From Impatiens glandulifera (Eukaryota > Streptophyta > Magnoliopsida > Ericales > Balsaminaceae), in assembly GCF_907164915.1 (NCBI RefSeq), contig NC_061863.1, forward strand, positions 10,169,882-10,233,881: DNA of 64,000 nt, given 5' to 3'. Each line of letters opens with the position of its first letter. The stretch's first letter is position 1. Under the pieces are notes generated by a model. The model had not been told where the DNA came from. It saw only the letters and a program-made list of their open reading frames with translations, and did not search any database. The translations under genes and the position numbers were made by a program. Shown here one piece after another: positions 1-10,858 of the stretch.

Positions 1-80
1 AATGATCATCCTGATTTCTTTGCATTTCAGAGGGTCATTAAGACCCCTTATGTTCCATGTCACTTTATTTATGAATGAAT
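1..80 (-). pseudogene. LINE ORF2, first codons of the endonuclease domain (runs off the window)
   Basis: On the minus strand the frame reads INKVTWNIRGLNDPLKCKE, the typical start of the plant LINE apurinic endonuclease (the 'W-N-x-R-G-L' block). ORF2 encodes endonuclease plus reverse transcriptase and nicks DNA to prime its own copying. The frame overlaps the last codons of ORF1 (stop at 69-71) and has no clear ATG of its own. Only about 25 residues lie in the window; a longer homologous stretch is at 42930-43420. The equivalent of position 1 in the second copy of this block is about 43334. Confidence 0.75.
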
Positions 81-1758
81 ATAAGTGTTGGGTTCTTGAC
101 TTTTAAGGTTATCTTGAACCTCATCCTTAGAGAAGTTATAAACATCACTTGTCTCACTATCTTCAATGACAACAGTTTGATTGTATGGAATGTTGTTACC
201 GCTCAATGGGGAGTGTATCTCATAGATCTCATCATCTCCCGTGATAGAGTTAGTAGCCTCTAGATCCATAATCTTTCTACTTTGTCTTCGATTTTCAGCA
301 TGTTCTTTTTTAGTAGGTCTCTTCTGACTTTGAACCTTTTCACTGCTGGATTCATGTCTATTATCGATTTTAATTTGCCCTACTTCAGAACTAAGATTCA
401 CTGCCTTATTCAAGACCAAATGATCTTCTTCTACATTTGATTTCTTGATTTTGCAAAACCCGAGATTCCCCAGATCATTCTCTAGAGTTTCCTTATTATT
501 TGCAAGATTTTCAATATTTTTTAGTCTAGGATTCTCCTTGTCACAATCTCGAAAGGTGGCTCTAAGTTCAAGGATTGGATCATTTCCAATTCTGATGACA
601 TTGTTTCTTTGGTTCCTGCTTGCATTCCTGGAACTTTGAGGATCAAGACTAGGTTTGCTTGCTTCATAAGGGAAAAGAATTCCATATCCCAAAGATCTTT
701 GAATACTAGAACATTTGGATCCAAAACCGGTAGTTACATGAGGACCTGTTCTAAGATCAACATTAGGACCGGTGAAGTTAGGATCGACATTAGTATCACC
801 AACAATAATAGGATCACTATCAGTATCAGGACCGGTCTTGCCAAATCCAGCATTATCAGTACCGGTTGCATCAGGATTGACAATATCTAATCTAGTGACA
901 TGAGTAGATTCGGGAACAATGAGGCCAGGACTAGGGTTAGTAGGGCCAGTATGACTGGGATCAACATGATGGGCAACTTCAGGACCGATATGACTAGGAC
1001 CTGCTTTATTATGATTGGTACCCTAACCAAGACCAGTATTATCAGGACCGACGTTTTGAACAGGACATATTCTTGAAAAAACAGTATCCTTAGGACTGGT
1101 GTTTTGAACTTGACTGATAGGATAAGTTTTAGTAGGGCCAACTTGTACTTTTACCCACTTCATTCTTTTTCCATTATATCAGCATCAGTGCTCTCATTAA
1201 TGTTAACTTCAGATCTGTTCACATTTCTAGAAGCCTAATTAGATTCATTGAAACCACATTCTTGAACATTGTTATTGGCCTTTGATTTCAGATTATTATT
1301 GACAGGGCATTTGCTCATTGAGTGTGTGAAAGTGCTACACCACGTACATCAATTGGGCTTCCATTCATATCGAACTCCAATATCAAACAGATTCCCTAGT
1401 CTATCCATTAGTTCAAGCTTGATCGGGAGAGAGCTGCTTGGATGTATTTAAACACTAACTCCGACCACAGTCGCTCTTTCGAAGCCTTCTATTGATGGGT
1501 CAAACATAAGTGGTTTACCTATTAACTTGATATATAAGCTAGACCCATTGGGTTGCATAAGTGTGGTTGAACATTCTTCAGATTCACCCAAATTTGTCCT
1601 AGTTCAGGCGGTCTATGATTGGTATTAAGTTTCTCACTCCACTTTAACAACTTGAATCTTCTACCTCTGATAAATGTATACACACTCTCAATAATCGGCT
1701 TTATTTCGTTTCCATTCTGAAAGGATAGAAAATAGAATCCATGATCATTGATTGTGAT
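72..1758 (-). pseudogene. LINE ORF1, C-terminal part (end of DUF4283, CCHC knuckle, long tail)
   Basis: ORF1 of a plant LINE encodes an RNA-binding protein. Reading down from 1758 the frame continues the DUF4283 domain begun at 7491-8490 (GFYFLSFQNGNEIKPII, then IWVNLKNVQPHLCNPMGL), followed by VRYEWKP and a zinc knuckle C-x2-C-x4-H-x4-C at 1307-1348. A long low-complexity tail rich in G, P, D, T and N ends at the stop at 69-71. Stops (for instance TGA at 1349-1351 just before the first Cys, and TAG at 1022-1024) make it a pseudogene. The gene was split at 1758/7491 by the copia insertion; joining the two sides restores a continuous DUF4283 frame. Confidence 0.8.
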
Positions 1759-2322
1759 TGTTAGAAAAATTAAGTAAGTTAATTTTTGACCGGCCAGGAA
1801 ACTTAATCAATCTCAATTTCAATGTGCAGGTTAGATCAAGCCGCATAGACCGGCTAAAGAACATACCGTAGTAATCCGGCTCCAAATGATCAAGTCATGA
1901 TCAAGAGGAACCGGCTTCAATATTCTAATCGGACCGGCCAACAATAACCTTCCAATCCAACCGACTCATACTACGAAAAGATCAAATGGGAAACTTTGAA
2001 AATAAGATGACGTAATATGACGAGATAGAAACTTTTTGGAAATATACAAGAAGATAAGATCAGGATCAGAAGCATGTCATAAAAACAATGATGATCTGTT
2101 TATCCAAGATCCAAAGCAAAATCTGAATCTGGCAGTCGGAGCGTGCATGCTTGTCATGTGTCCAGAAATGTAAGTCGCTCACGTCATCAGAACCTGACCG
2201 GTGCACGCATGTTTGCCAAGTGTTAGAAAGGTTAAACGTGCACGCAACATCTCTGAACCGGCGTAGCTTCAGATGACCAATCCAACGGAGAGAGAAAAAG
2301 GTGATCGTTAGGATATCCTTCA

Positions 2323-2332
2323 CTATAAAAGG
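2323..2332 (+). promoter_or_regulatory. TATA box of the copia 5' LTR
   Basis: CTATAAAAGG about 565 bp into the LTR is the best core promoter match; the related LTR at 4421-5625 has CTATAAAAGG at the equivalent place (about 4997). U3 would end shortly after it, leaving about 600 bp of R-U5 before the primer binding site. Start site inferred, not shown. Confidence 0.6.
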
Positions 2333-2794
2333 AAGACGAAGGGTCTTCATTAAACGCAGCAGTTTTTGTATTATCAAGAGAAAGAATTGAACATCCATTA
2401 GTAAAAGGAAATCCCACGCGCGACTCTAAATAGTAGTTGAAATCCTTGAAGGCGTTGTTGTTATATTGAGTTATTGTATTAGATCATAGTGAGTGGTGTA
2501 ACCGACGAGTAGTGATTAAGACTCGTTCGGCATTGTGTGAGTGTTGTAACATTCAAGTTAGTGAAAATCCTTCTCATCATCTAAGAAGAAGAGGTGACGT
2601 ATGAGAGTTTTTTCCGAACATCCATGAAAAATCTTATCTCGTGTTATTTTCTTTATTTCCGGCTTACTCACTAAACCGATCTATCACCTACTCCAAACCG
2701 AACCGGTCCATTTCTCCTCTCTAACCGACTCTTTCCAAATATCATCCAAATCAAATTTTGAGTGTTGCTTCAAGCTGAAATAGACATTTCTGCT

Positions 2795-2811
2795 CTTGAA
2801 CCCGGTTCAAG
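2795..2811 (+). other. Conserved LTR hairpin CTTGAAC-nnn-GTTCAAG
   Basis: A 7-bp inverted repeat with a 3-base loop (CCG) lies about 150 bp before the LTR end, in the transcribed leader. The same stem with different loops is at 5467-5483 (TCG), 7323-7339 (CCG), 23176-23192 and 24860-24876 (CTA on the transcribed strand), 43975-43991 and 47208-47224. Stem conserved and loop variable suggests an RNA structure; role unknown. Confidence 0.5.
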
Positions 2812-2964
2812 AGTCTGTGACAGCTTGTGCAGTGTTAAGAAGGGGTTTTAGTCTCTAACCGGACAATCACCAACCAGTGTGTGTGTATTGTTGTGTTGTT
2901 TTAAGTGTTCACCCTTAAAAAACCGGAACCCCGATCCTCCAAGGGCGATCCCGATCCTAACAAG

Positions 2965-2976
2965 TGGTATCAGAGA
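2965..2976 (+). other. Primer binding site (initiator Met-tRNA)
   Basis: TGGTATCAGAGA directly follows the 5' LTR. Ty1-copia elements of plants use TGGTATCAGAGC, complementary to the 3' end of initiator Met-tRNA, to start minus-strand synthesis. Confidence 0.88.
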
Positions 2977-3016
2977 GAGGTTCTTAACACTCAAGCAACC
3001 GAAGAAGATTGGAAGC

Positions 3017-4331
3017 ATGACGCACAACGATAAGCCACCAATGCTAAATAGTGAAGCGTTTAGCAGCTGGAAGAAACAGATGTATCTACATCTGATTACG
3101 CTGGATGATGAGATGAGCAGAGTTCTAAAAGAAGGACCGATAAGAATCAACAAGGAGATAGATGCATGGACGACTGAAGATCGAAGAAGAAGTAATCTGA
3201 ACAACCATTGCATGAGACACATCTACAAAGCTATAGATGACAACACACTCAACAAAATCTCAGATTGTCAAAATGCAAAGGAAGTTTGGGAAACAATCAT
3301 TCAGGTTCATGAAGGAAATGAAAGGACAAAAGAAAACAAAATCTTGGTGGCAACTCAAAAATATGAGAACATCAGGATGAAACCGGGAGAAAATATTAAA
3401 GAATTCAGCAACTGTTTCACTAGTGTGGTCAACGAATTACAGACACTCAGAAAGAGATATGAAAACCGGGAGATAATCATCAAAGCCTTAAGATCATTGT
3501 CGAGTACATGGGATATCAAGACCATGGTGATGAGGGAGTCAAGCAACCTCGGGCAGATGAAGTTGCACGACATGTTTGAGGACCTGAAAGCATACGAGTT
3601 CGAGATAAAGTCTCGGATCGAAGACGAAGCATCAACATCAATCGCAACCAGAGCCCTGGTTACATCGGTGGAACTGGCGGTCCGTGTATCAACCGCTCCG
3701 GCTCCCGTCAAAAACGCTGACCAGATCAGTGAAGACGTGATGGCGATGCTAGCACATAAATTCGGGAGATTCATGAAGAAGATTCAATCACCATCGAACA
3801 ACAATTTCAATTATAATTATACTGATAAATCTAATAAAAGATGTTATAACTATGATGGTTTTGGTCATTTTAGGTCGGATGCAGAAAACCGAGGAGTGAC
3901 GACCGAAAACTGGGTAACAACTATCAAGGTAACAACTATCAATGTAACAACTATCAAGGTAACAATTACCAAGGAAACGACTACCGAAGGAATGACAACC
4001 AAAGAAACGACTACAGAAGGAACGACAACCAGCAAATCGATGAAAGAAAAGATATTTAAAAGGCACTCATCGCATCCGACGGTGGAAGCGACTAGGCATA
4101 CTCCGACAACGAAAATGATGAAGAAAGAGTCAACTGCTTCATGGAAAATGAAGAAGAGGTATTTGATTTCTCTTCTGATGAATTTACTAAAGAAGATTTA
4201 GTTACTACACTCAACGAAATGGTCGCTGAGTTCAGAAACTTATCTGCTTATATACCGACCCGGTCAGAACATGAAACCGGAGAGTCAAGTGGTACCGCTG
4301 GTGAGCCATGCGAAACTACAGTATATGAACC
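3017..4331 (+). pseudogene. gag: copia gag (UBN2-type capsid), frameshifted, copy A
   Basis: Gag builds the virus-like particle that holds the element RNA. The frame runs MTHNDKPPMLNSEAFSSWKK, then the capsid-type fold usual in plant copia elements (NAKEVWETI, RMKPGENIKEFSN, ENREIIIKALRSL), a Q/N-rich linker and a knuckle. The ATG used in copy B (44188) is ATT here, so 3017 is the next start. The knuckle reads C-Y-N-Y-D-G-F-G-H: the second Cys is Tyr in both copies. A single-base loss near 3879 shifts the frame after it and removes the last Cys. An in-frame TAG at 4093-4095 is shared with copy B. Not functional as it stands. Confidence 0.85.
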
Positions 4332-5625
4332 TGATAAAAAAATTAAGTAAGTTAATTTTCAAACCAGCCACTTATTACAAGTTTTGAATATTTATTCTAA
4401 ATAATCAAAAAGGGAGAAATTGATAGAAAAATTAAGTAAGTTAATTTTTGGAACCGGCTAGATGAACTAAACAGTTGTTAACTTTCATGTGCAGATACAG
4501 ATCAAAACCGTATGAACCGGTTGGGGCATCAAAACCGGTTGCTGCTATACTTCAAAGAAACTAGTTTCAAGTGATCAAGTTAAAGATCAGAGGAACCGGT
4601 TTTCACCTTCTCAAGCGACCGGTCAGCAAAGACAAAAGCTTACGTATCAGCCGGATCATACTGCACAAGACACAAAACCGGAAGATTCAAATTTCAAGAG
4701 TGACGCACCATGACGAAAGAAACGTGTCTTGAAAGAATAAAAGAAGATCAGATCCGATCGGAAGCATGCGAGGAAAGCAATGATGCTTTATTGATCTGAA
4801 ATTGACAACCTAAGGTGGATGTCCAACACGTGTCCAAATCTGAAAATCGATTCTGTCATCTTCAAATCAGAGATGCCTGCATGACTGCCAGGTGTTGAGG
4901 AAAGTGAAGCGTGCAAGCAACCTTTCTGAACCAGGCGTGATAATGATCAACCAATCCAAAAGAGAGAGAAGAAAGTGACCGTTAGCTCTTCTCAGCTATA
5001 AAAGGAAGATGAAGCGTCTTCATTTAATGCGAATCAATCAAGCAAGAGAATCATTCAATACAATTCAAGCGATAAGTTATAAAGATTCTAGAGAGATAAA
5101 CTTTTATATTCAAAACCGGTGTGTCTAAAACCGGAAGCTTTCTGTGTTGTGTTGAGTTGTATTACATCAAAGAGTGAGTTTGGTGTAACCGGCGAGTAGC
5201 GAGTTGGGCTCGACCGGCAGTGTTGTTGTAACTATAAAAGTTAGTGGAGATCCTTCTCATAACCTGAGAAGAAGGGGTGACGTAGGGGGGTTTGCTCTGA
5301 ACATCCATAAAAATCCTTGTCTCGTGTTCTTTCGTTGCTTTCATTACCTAACCTCAAACTAATCGTACTCCGTAAACCGGTCACTCATATCCATAAAACC
5401 GACTCCTTCTAAAACATCATCTAAAAGTCGCATACGTTGCTTCAACCTGAAACAGACACTTCCTCCCTTGAACTCGGTTCAAGAGTCTGTGACAGTTTGT
5501 GCAGTGCTGAGAACGGTTTTAGTCTCTAACCGGACTATCACCAAAGTGTTGTGTGTGTTGTAAGATGTCACCCTTCCAGAAACCGGAAACACCCCGGTCC
5601 TCCAAGGGCGTCCCCGATCCTAACA
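4332..5625 (+). mobile_element. Near-solo copia LTR inserted in the gag-pol region of copy A
   Basis: The insertion is bounded by the 5-bp duplication GAACC (4327-4331 and 5626-5630). Copy B has the single uninterrupted GAACC site at about 45510-45515, so the insertion came after the block duplication. It holds a full LTR (4421-5625, starts TGATAGAAAAATTAAG, ends CCTAACA, TATA near 4997) preceded by 89 bp: about 38 bp of LTR start, then about 50 bp of element 3' end with polypurine tract. This fits an element reduced by internal deletion. It is related to, but clearly diverged from, the host element's LTRs. Confidence 0.9.
4407..4420 (+). other. Polypurine tract before the inserted LTR
   Basis: AAAAAGGGAGAAAT immediately precedes the LTR start TGATAG. 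Plus-strand DNA synthesis of LTR elements starts from such a tract. The same tract, on the minus strand, precedes the LTR at 24313. Confidence 0.75.
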
Positions 5626-5630
5626 GAACC

Positions 5631-6357
5631 GACTGGACTATCCTTAGAAAATAAGGAGACAGTTTAACTAGTAACCGAAGAAGATGAACGAACAAAATAC
5701 ATTACGGCTGCTTGGGAAAGATCCCGTGAAGCCGTAAACCAGATGTACAAATATAACAGAAATCCTAAATGTAAATTTGGTATTGGATACAAAGATAACA
5801 AATCCTCAAACCAAAACAGTTCTAATGGGATGAAACTCACAAAAGACAATCTTCCTTTCTTAAGATTTGTCAAGAGCTCTTCAACCAATATTGAGGCAGA
5901 AACTGTCCTAAAACCGGAACTAAAATTTGTAAGTTCAACCAACTCGGAGAAATGGTTTCATCCTGAGAGAATGAGAGCCAACCGGTCAGGAGACAAACAA
6001 ACCAGAACACGTTCACCCAAAACTAATCAAAAATCACAATCACGGCGACACAAGGAACTCTTAGGAAGTAACAAGAGGTTAAGCCGAACACTATTAGAAC
6101 CATTACTGGGGAAATGATCCGACTTATTAAGGTCTAGATCTTAAAGGAACTAATCAACCACCGACCCAACTGAATGTGGGTACTAGAAATGTGTAAATAT
6201 TTATTTTTCGCAGGTTAGGAGAAGCAACCGACTAAGAAACTCGGAATGGTACCTGGACAGCGGATGCTCAAGACACATGACCGGCAACAGCGAATTGCTA
6301 ACCGACATCACTCATAAAACCGGAGCAATAATCACATTTGGTGACAACTCAAAAGGT
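5631..6357 (+). pseudogene. copia gag C-terminus and protease start, pol truncated, copy A
   Basis: The frame holds VNQMYKYNRNPKCKFG, LKPELKFVSSTNSEKWF and a basic stretch (NRSGDKQTRTRSPKTNQK) usual between gag and protease in these elements, ending at a stop near 6117. In another frame, 6241-6357 reads EWYLDSGCSRHMTG and ITFGDNSKG: this is the copia aspartic protease with catalytic Asp-Ser-Gly at 6256-6264 and the start of the pre-integrase segment. The sequence then jumps into the 3' LTR. Integrase and reverse transcriptase are missing. Several stops and frame changes separate the parts. Confidence 0.85.
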
Positions 6358-6359
6358 AC

Positions 6360-7490
6360 AGATCAAGCCGCACTAAACCGGCTGAAGCACATACCGCAGT
6401 AATCCGGCTTCAAATGATCAAGTCATGATCAAGAGGAACCGACTTGGAGAATTTACTAATCGGATCGGTCAGCAATAATCTTCCAATCCAGTCGGCTCAT
6501 ACTACGAAAAGATCAAACGGGAAACATTGAAAATAAGATGACGTAATATGACGAGATAGAAACTTCTTGGAAATATACAAGAAGATAAGATCCGGATCAG
6601 AAGTATGTCATAAAAACAATGATGATCTACTTATCCAAGATCCGAAGCAAAATCTAAATCAGGCATCCGGAGCGTGCATGCTTGTCATGTGTCCAAATAT
6701 GCAAGTCGCTCACGTCATCAGAACCTGGCCGGTGCACGCATGTTTGCCAAGTGTTAGAAAGGTTAAACGTGCACACAACATCTCTGAACCGGCGTGGCTT
6801 CAGATGACCAATCCAACGGAGAGAGAAAAAGGTGACCATTAGAATATCCTTCACTATAAAAGGAAGACAAAGTGTCTTCATTAAACGCAATAGTTTTTGT
6901 ATTATCAAGAGAAAGAATTGAACATTCATTAGTAAAAGGAAATCCCACGCGCGACTCTAAATAGTAGTTGAAATCCTTGAAGGCGTTGTTGTATTGAGTT
7001 ATTGTATTACATTATAGTGAGTGGTGTAACCGACGAGTAGTGATTAAGGCTCGTTCGGCATTGTGTGAGTGTTGTAACATTCAAGTTAGTGAAAATCCTT
7101 CTCATCATCTAAGAAGAAGGGGTGACATAGGAGAGTTTGCTCTGAACATCCATACAAAATCTTGTCTCGTGTTATTTTCTTTATTTCCGGCTTACTCACT
7201 AAACCAATCTATCATCTACTCCAAACCAAACTGGTCCATTTCTCCTCTCTAACTGAATCCTTCCAAATATCATCCAAATCAAATTTTGAGTGTTGCTTCA
7301 AGCTGAAATAGACATTTCTGCCCTTGAACCCGGTTCAAGAGTCTGTGACAGCTTGCGTAGTGTTAAGAAGCGGTTTTTGTCTCTAACCGGACTATCACCA
7401 ACTAGTGTGTGTGTATTGTTGTGTTGTTGTAAGCATTCACCCTTAAGAAACCGGAACCCCGGTCCTCCAATGGTGATCCCGATCCTAATA
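6360..7490 (+). repeat. 3' LTR of copia element, copy A, lacking its first 74 bp
   Basis: Matches 1833-2962 closely and ends CCTAATA where the 5' LTR has CCTAACA. Its start was lost in the pol deletion. Hairpin at 7323-7339 and TATA-like CTATAAAAGG near 6853 are kept. GTGAT follows at once. Confidence 0.9.
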
Positions 7491-8495
7491 GTGATCCTTT
7501 CCAGACTAGATGATTCCCACTGACCCATCAGTGTTCTTATAACCTCAGCAAATTGTGCTTTCATATTACCCATGAAATGACCAACTATGACGAACTCCCA
7601 TGCCTTTACGCATTTTTCTTCGATTTCTGGTGAAAGTTCAAACCAGTTCGGATGATCAAGAATTATTACCTTTAGGAATAGCATTCCACAAATTTTTTTC
7701 CTGCCAGGTTCTGTTTAGGTTGCTCATGATTGTGTACACCGTCGTTTTATTACATTTTGATATTTCCTTCATGGCGTCAACCGTCCACTTGATCACTTCA
7801 TCATATTGGTCCTTGTTGAATAGATTCTAATTTTTCAGATAATGACTGTTAAATTAAACATTCAGTTGGTTGCTTCTTTCTTAGCCATAATGATATCCTA
7901 TTTGTTGACTTGAAAAAACAATTTCTTCATCTGGTTTCTCAGTCTTGCCAAGTTTTTTTATTTCATTTTTCCTCATTGACCACTTTGGACCAGAAGTAGG
8001 ATCCTTATTATCAACCTGCGTGCTCTATTTGCCAGGAGTTGCAATAGTAGGAGGAGTAGAGGAGATGATTGTTTCAGGGTTGCTATCTTTTTGTGTTTGC
8101 TTATTCTTTTCATCCCATATAACACTTGTGTTTCCAACTAAATCGTTTCCTTCAACTGATCCAATCTTCTTTAGTATGTCCCTATCTGTGCTATTCTCAG
8201 GTGTACTAGATTTCCTCTTTTGAATGCTATTAATAGGAGTTTCGGGATCTAGAATAGCAAGAGGGGAAAAAGCACCCAGGTTCAATGTCTCAAGACTAGC
8301 TTCAAGAATCACGGTCTCATTAAAATTCACCTCTTCATTCTTCTTGGAACTTGAGTTATTTGCTTTCATGGTTTTCCTTTCCTTAGTTTTGGATTCATTC
8401 TTTCCCTTCCTAACTATTTTGGAGTTTCTCAATCCTGTTTCATGATCGATCCTTTTAGTTTCAACGCTTGTCTTACGAGAGAATTTCCTTTTAAC
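7491..8495 (-). pseudogene. LINE ORF1, N-terminal part, copy A
   Basis: Minus-strand frame from about 8480: a basic start (RKFSRKTSVETKR, RKGKNESKTKERK), a Ser/Thr/Pro-rich stretch to a stop near 8025, then in broken frames WNAIPKGNNS and FELSPEIEEKCVKAW, VIVGHFMGNMKAQF, TLMGQWESSSLERITI. The last group is the first half of DUF4283, continued at 1758 beyond the copia insertion. No ATG is seen in the leading frame, so the start is either lost or further up. ORF1 proteins of plant LINEs bind the LINE RNA. Copy B of this part is 47376-48385. Confidence 0.75.
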
Positions 8496-8504
8496 ATAAA
8501 TTAG

Positions 8505-9180
8505 ATTTTTATTTTGGAAAAATGACTTAGTATCATTTCATTAAAAAATCCCAAAAACGCGAAAAAAAAAACCACGAGTTTAAGAGATCATTCTAGAGAG
8601 GCCTAGAATGATTTTGAAGTCGTAACATTCTGAATAAAAGTTAAAAAGCTAAAAACATAAATGAATTATCTAATTACAATGCTTACAATTCTAGTGAGTT
8701 AAAAAAACAGTAAATTCCAATTCCTGCAGATATTCTAGTTTTGCTCCGTGCTTGAAATTCTTCTCCACGTTCCCGCGAGGGCACTGCAATCCGATAGAAT
8801 ATCTTTCCATAACTCTTCAACGCTCATGCGGGTTCTTCCATATACCCTTGTATTCCGTTCTTGCCAAATGTTATACACCACTGCTCTAAAGCTGAACTTG
8901 AACACACTTATTGCAACTCTATTTCCCTTGGCTTTGAGTAGTGTCGTTTCTTTGATTTCATTCCATTCGCTCGGGAAACTGATCAGCTCTAGACTTTTAT
9001 AAAATATGTCCCAAAGCTCCGAAGCAATATAGTAGCTCCCGAATAGGTGATCTATGGTTTATTCATTTCCTCTTCATAGAAGACAACTCGCGTCTGTGAT
9101 GCTCATATATTTGCTGCTACGATCACAAGTGCTGAGTCTTTCCCAGAGGGCTCCATAGGTGAACTAGTGTCGAGGGATTA
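8505..9180 (-). mobile_element. 5'-truncated LINE, ORF2 C-terminus and 3' UTR
   Basis: The minus strand encodes the last part of LINE ORF2 (in copy B: MVYNIWQERNTRVYG, VEELWKDIVSDCSALAG, then stop), followed by a 3' UTR ending in GAAATGATACTAAGTCATTT and a short A-rich tail at 8505-8520. The tail abuts the start of the split LINE ORF1. The plus-strand reading frames here are antisense shadows. It is one of three LINE 3' ends in tandem. Confidence 0.75.
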
Positions 9181-10858
9181 TATTTTTTTTGGGGGGAAAA
9201 ACGACTTAGCGTCATTTCATTAAAAATTCACAAAAATGGGAAAAAAACCCACGAGTTTAAGAGATCATTCTAGACAGGCCTAGAATGATTTTGAAGTCGT
9301 AACATTCTGAGTAAAAGCTAAAAAGCTAAAAACGTAAATGAATTACAGACTAGTGAGTTTAAAAAACAGTAAATTCCAATTCCTACAGATATTCCAGTTC
9401 TGCTCCGTGCTTGGAATTCTTGTTCACATTCCTACAAGGACGCTGCAATCCGATATAATATATTTTCATAACTCTTCAACGCTCCTGCATGTTCTGCAAT
9501 ATACCCTTGCATTCCGTTCTTGCCAAATGTTATACACCACTGCTCCAAAGCCGCACTTGAACACGTTTGTTGCAAATCTATTTTCCTTGGCTTTGAGCAG
9601 TGTTGCATCTTTGATTTCATTCCAGTCGCTCGGGAAACTGTTCAGCTCTAGGCTTTTATAGATTCTGTCCCAAAGCTCTGAAGCAATACAGTAGCTCCCG
9701 AATAAGTGATTTATGATTTCTTCATTTCTTTTATATAGAAATCAGCTTGCATCCGGGATGCTCATATACTTGTTGATACGATCACGAGTGCAACGTCTTT
9801 CCCAGAAGGCGAGTCATAGGATGAACTGGTGTCTAGTGATAATAGTCGTTGACCACACAAGAGGAGCCCATTCTACTTTCTGCGCTTTTTCACGGGTTAC
9901 CTCCCATATTTTCTTCGATACCAGTTTCCCATTGTCCTCAGCTTTCCATTCATTTATATTCGGTCTGTCGTGTAGTTGTATGTTACTTATATGATCAAGT
10001 ATCCTCTGTCCTTCTGGATTTCTTCTAATGAGTGAGTCCCAATTTCCATCTTTAATGTCTCTGATTTTCGCTTCTATGCAGTCCCTTCTAATGCGGGTAT
10101 TTTGAAACTCATCCTTGTGGATGATATTCTTGTTTTCGAACCAGGGCTCGTGCCAAAATAGAGTGCATTTCTCGTCCCTTAGCCAGATGTCATAAAGATC
10201 TGCAATATCGCTTCTTAGTTTAAGAATCTTTTTTAGAGACCAGCTCATACTTTCATGAATTTTGCAGGTCCAGATGTTGTTTTCGTATTTCATAAACCTC
10301 GTACGCACCAATTTGATTCATAGTGACTCCTGATTGCGCTCCAAAGCCCACAGATGCTTGAAGGTGAGAGCCTTGTTCCACTCGATACAGTTCTTCAAGC
10401 CGATGCATACCTCGTCCTTCGGTTTACAGAGAATGGTCCATTTGACTTTTTTTCCTCCTCTTCCACTACTGCCCTAGATAAAGTTCCTCATCAGCGTATC
10501 GAGCTCATTCATTACCTTCTTCGGAATGACTATCTATTGCGCCCAATAACCAACTATGCCCATGACCACGGTTTTGATAAGTTTGATCCTCCCCGCATAA
10601 GAATTTTTTTTCGCTGCTCAGCCAGATATCGTGTGTTTTACCTTTTCAATCAGCGGTTTGTAGTGTGAGATCTCGATCTGCTTTGCGGTTAACGAAATTC
10701 CTAAGTACCTTATGGGAAAACTGTCTTCCTTGATGCCCATGATGTTGAAGATGTCATTCTTTGTTTCGTCCTTCACGCCTCCATACAATGCCACACTTTT
10801 GCTTTCATTAAAGAGAACATGTATTGTTTTATCGCTACTATTTAAAGAGAACATAAGT
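9181..10858 (-). mobile_element. 5'-truncated LINE: late RT, zinc-binding RT-associated domain, 3' UTR
   Basis: Minus-strand frames give the end of the reverse transcriptase (VALYGGVKDETKNDIFNI, FPIRYLGISLTAKQIEIS at 10618-10854), the segment between RT and C-terminus (in copy B MRNFIWGSSGRGGKKVKW, KDEGGIGLKNC), and the zf-RVT region (ADLYDIWLRDEKCTLFWHEP, 9814-10311). The C-terminus and 3' UTR repeat those of the neighbour at 8505-9180 with some divergence; the 3' end (GAAATGACGCTAAGTCGTTT then A-rich) lies at 9181-9215. The 5' end at 10858 drops into AT-rich DNA, as expected for incomplete target-primed copying. Confidence 0.8.

Larger units (their letters stand above)
1759..2962 (+). repeat. 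5' LTR of copia element, copy A (1204 bp)
   Basis: Begins TGTTAGAAAAATTAAG and ends GATCCTAACA, giving terminal inverted TGTTAG/CTAACA. It is rich in the pentamer ACCGG. It contains a TATA box near 2323 and a hairpin at 2795-2811. The primer binding site starts two bases after the end. Confidence 0.92.
1759..7490 (+). mobile_element. Ty1-copia LTR retrotransposon, pol-deleted, copy A
   Basis: Two LTRs (1759-2962 and 6360-7490) flank a Met-tRNA primer binding site, a gag frame and the catalytic start of the aspartic protease. Integrase, reverse transcriptase and RNase H are absent: the sequence passes directly from the protease region (end about 6357) into LTR sequence about 74 bp inside its start, so one deletion removed most of pol and the 3' LTR start. 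The 5-bp target duplication GTGAT is at 1754-1758 and 7491-7495. The host is LINE ORF1 on the opposite strand. The same deletion exists at 46240 in copy B, so it predates the block duplication. It cannot move without helper proteins. Confidence 0.92.

Noticed and set aside
3355..4066. Minus-strand frames opposite gag, also in copy B
   Set aside because: Antisense shadows of gag; codon patterns and known domains are on the plus strand.
8748..9661. Plus-strand frames (SDTISFHNSSTL-type) repeated at 8.7, 9.3, 14.6, 48.6, 49.2 and 54.7 kb
   Set aside because: Exact antisense of the LINE ORF2 C-terminus, which explains their conservation.
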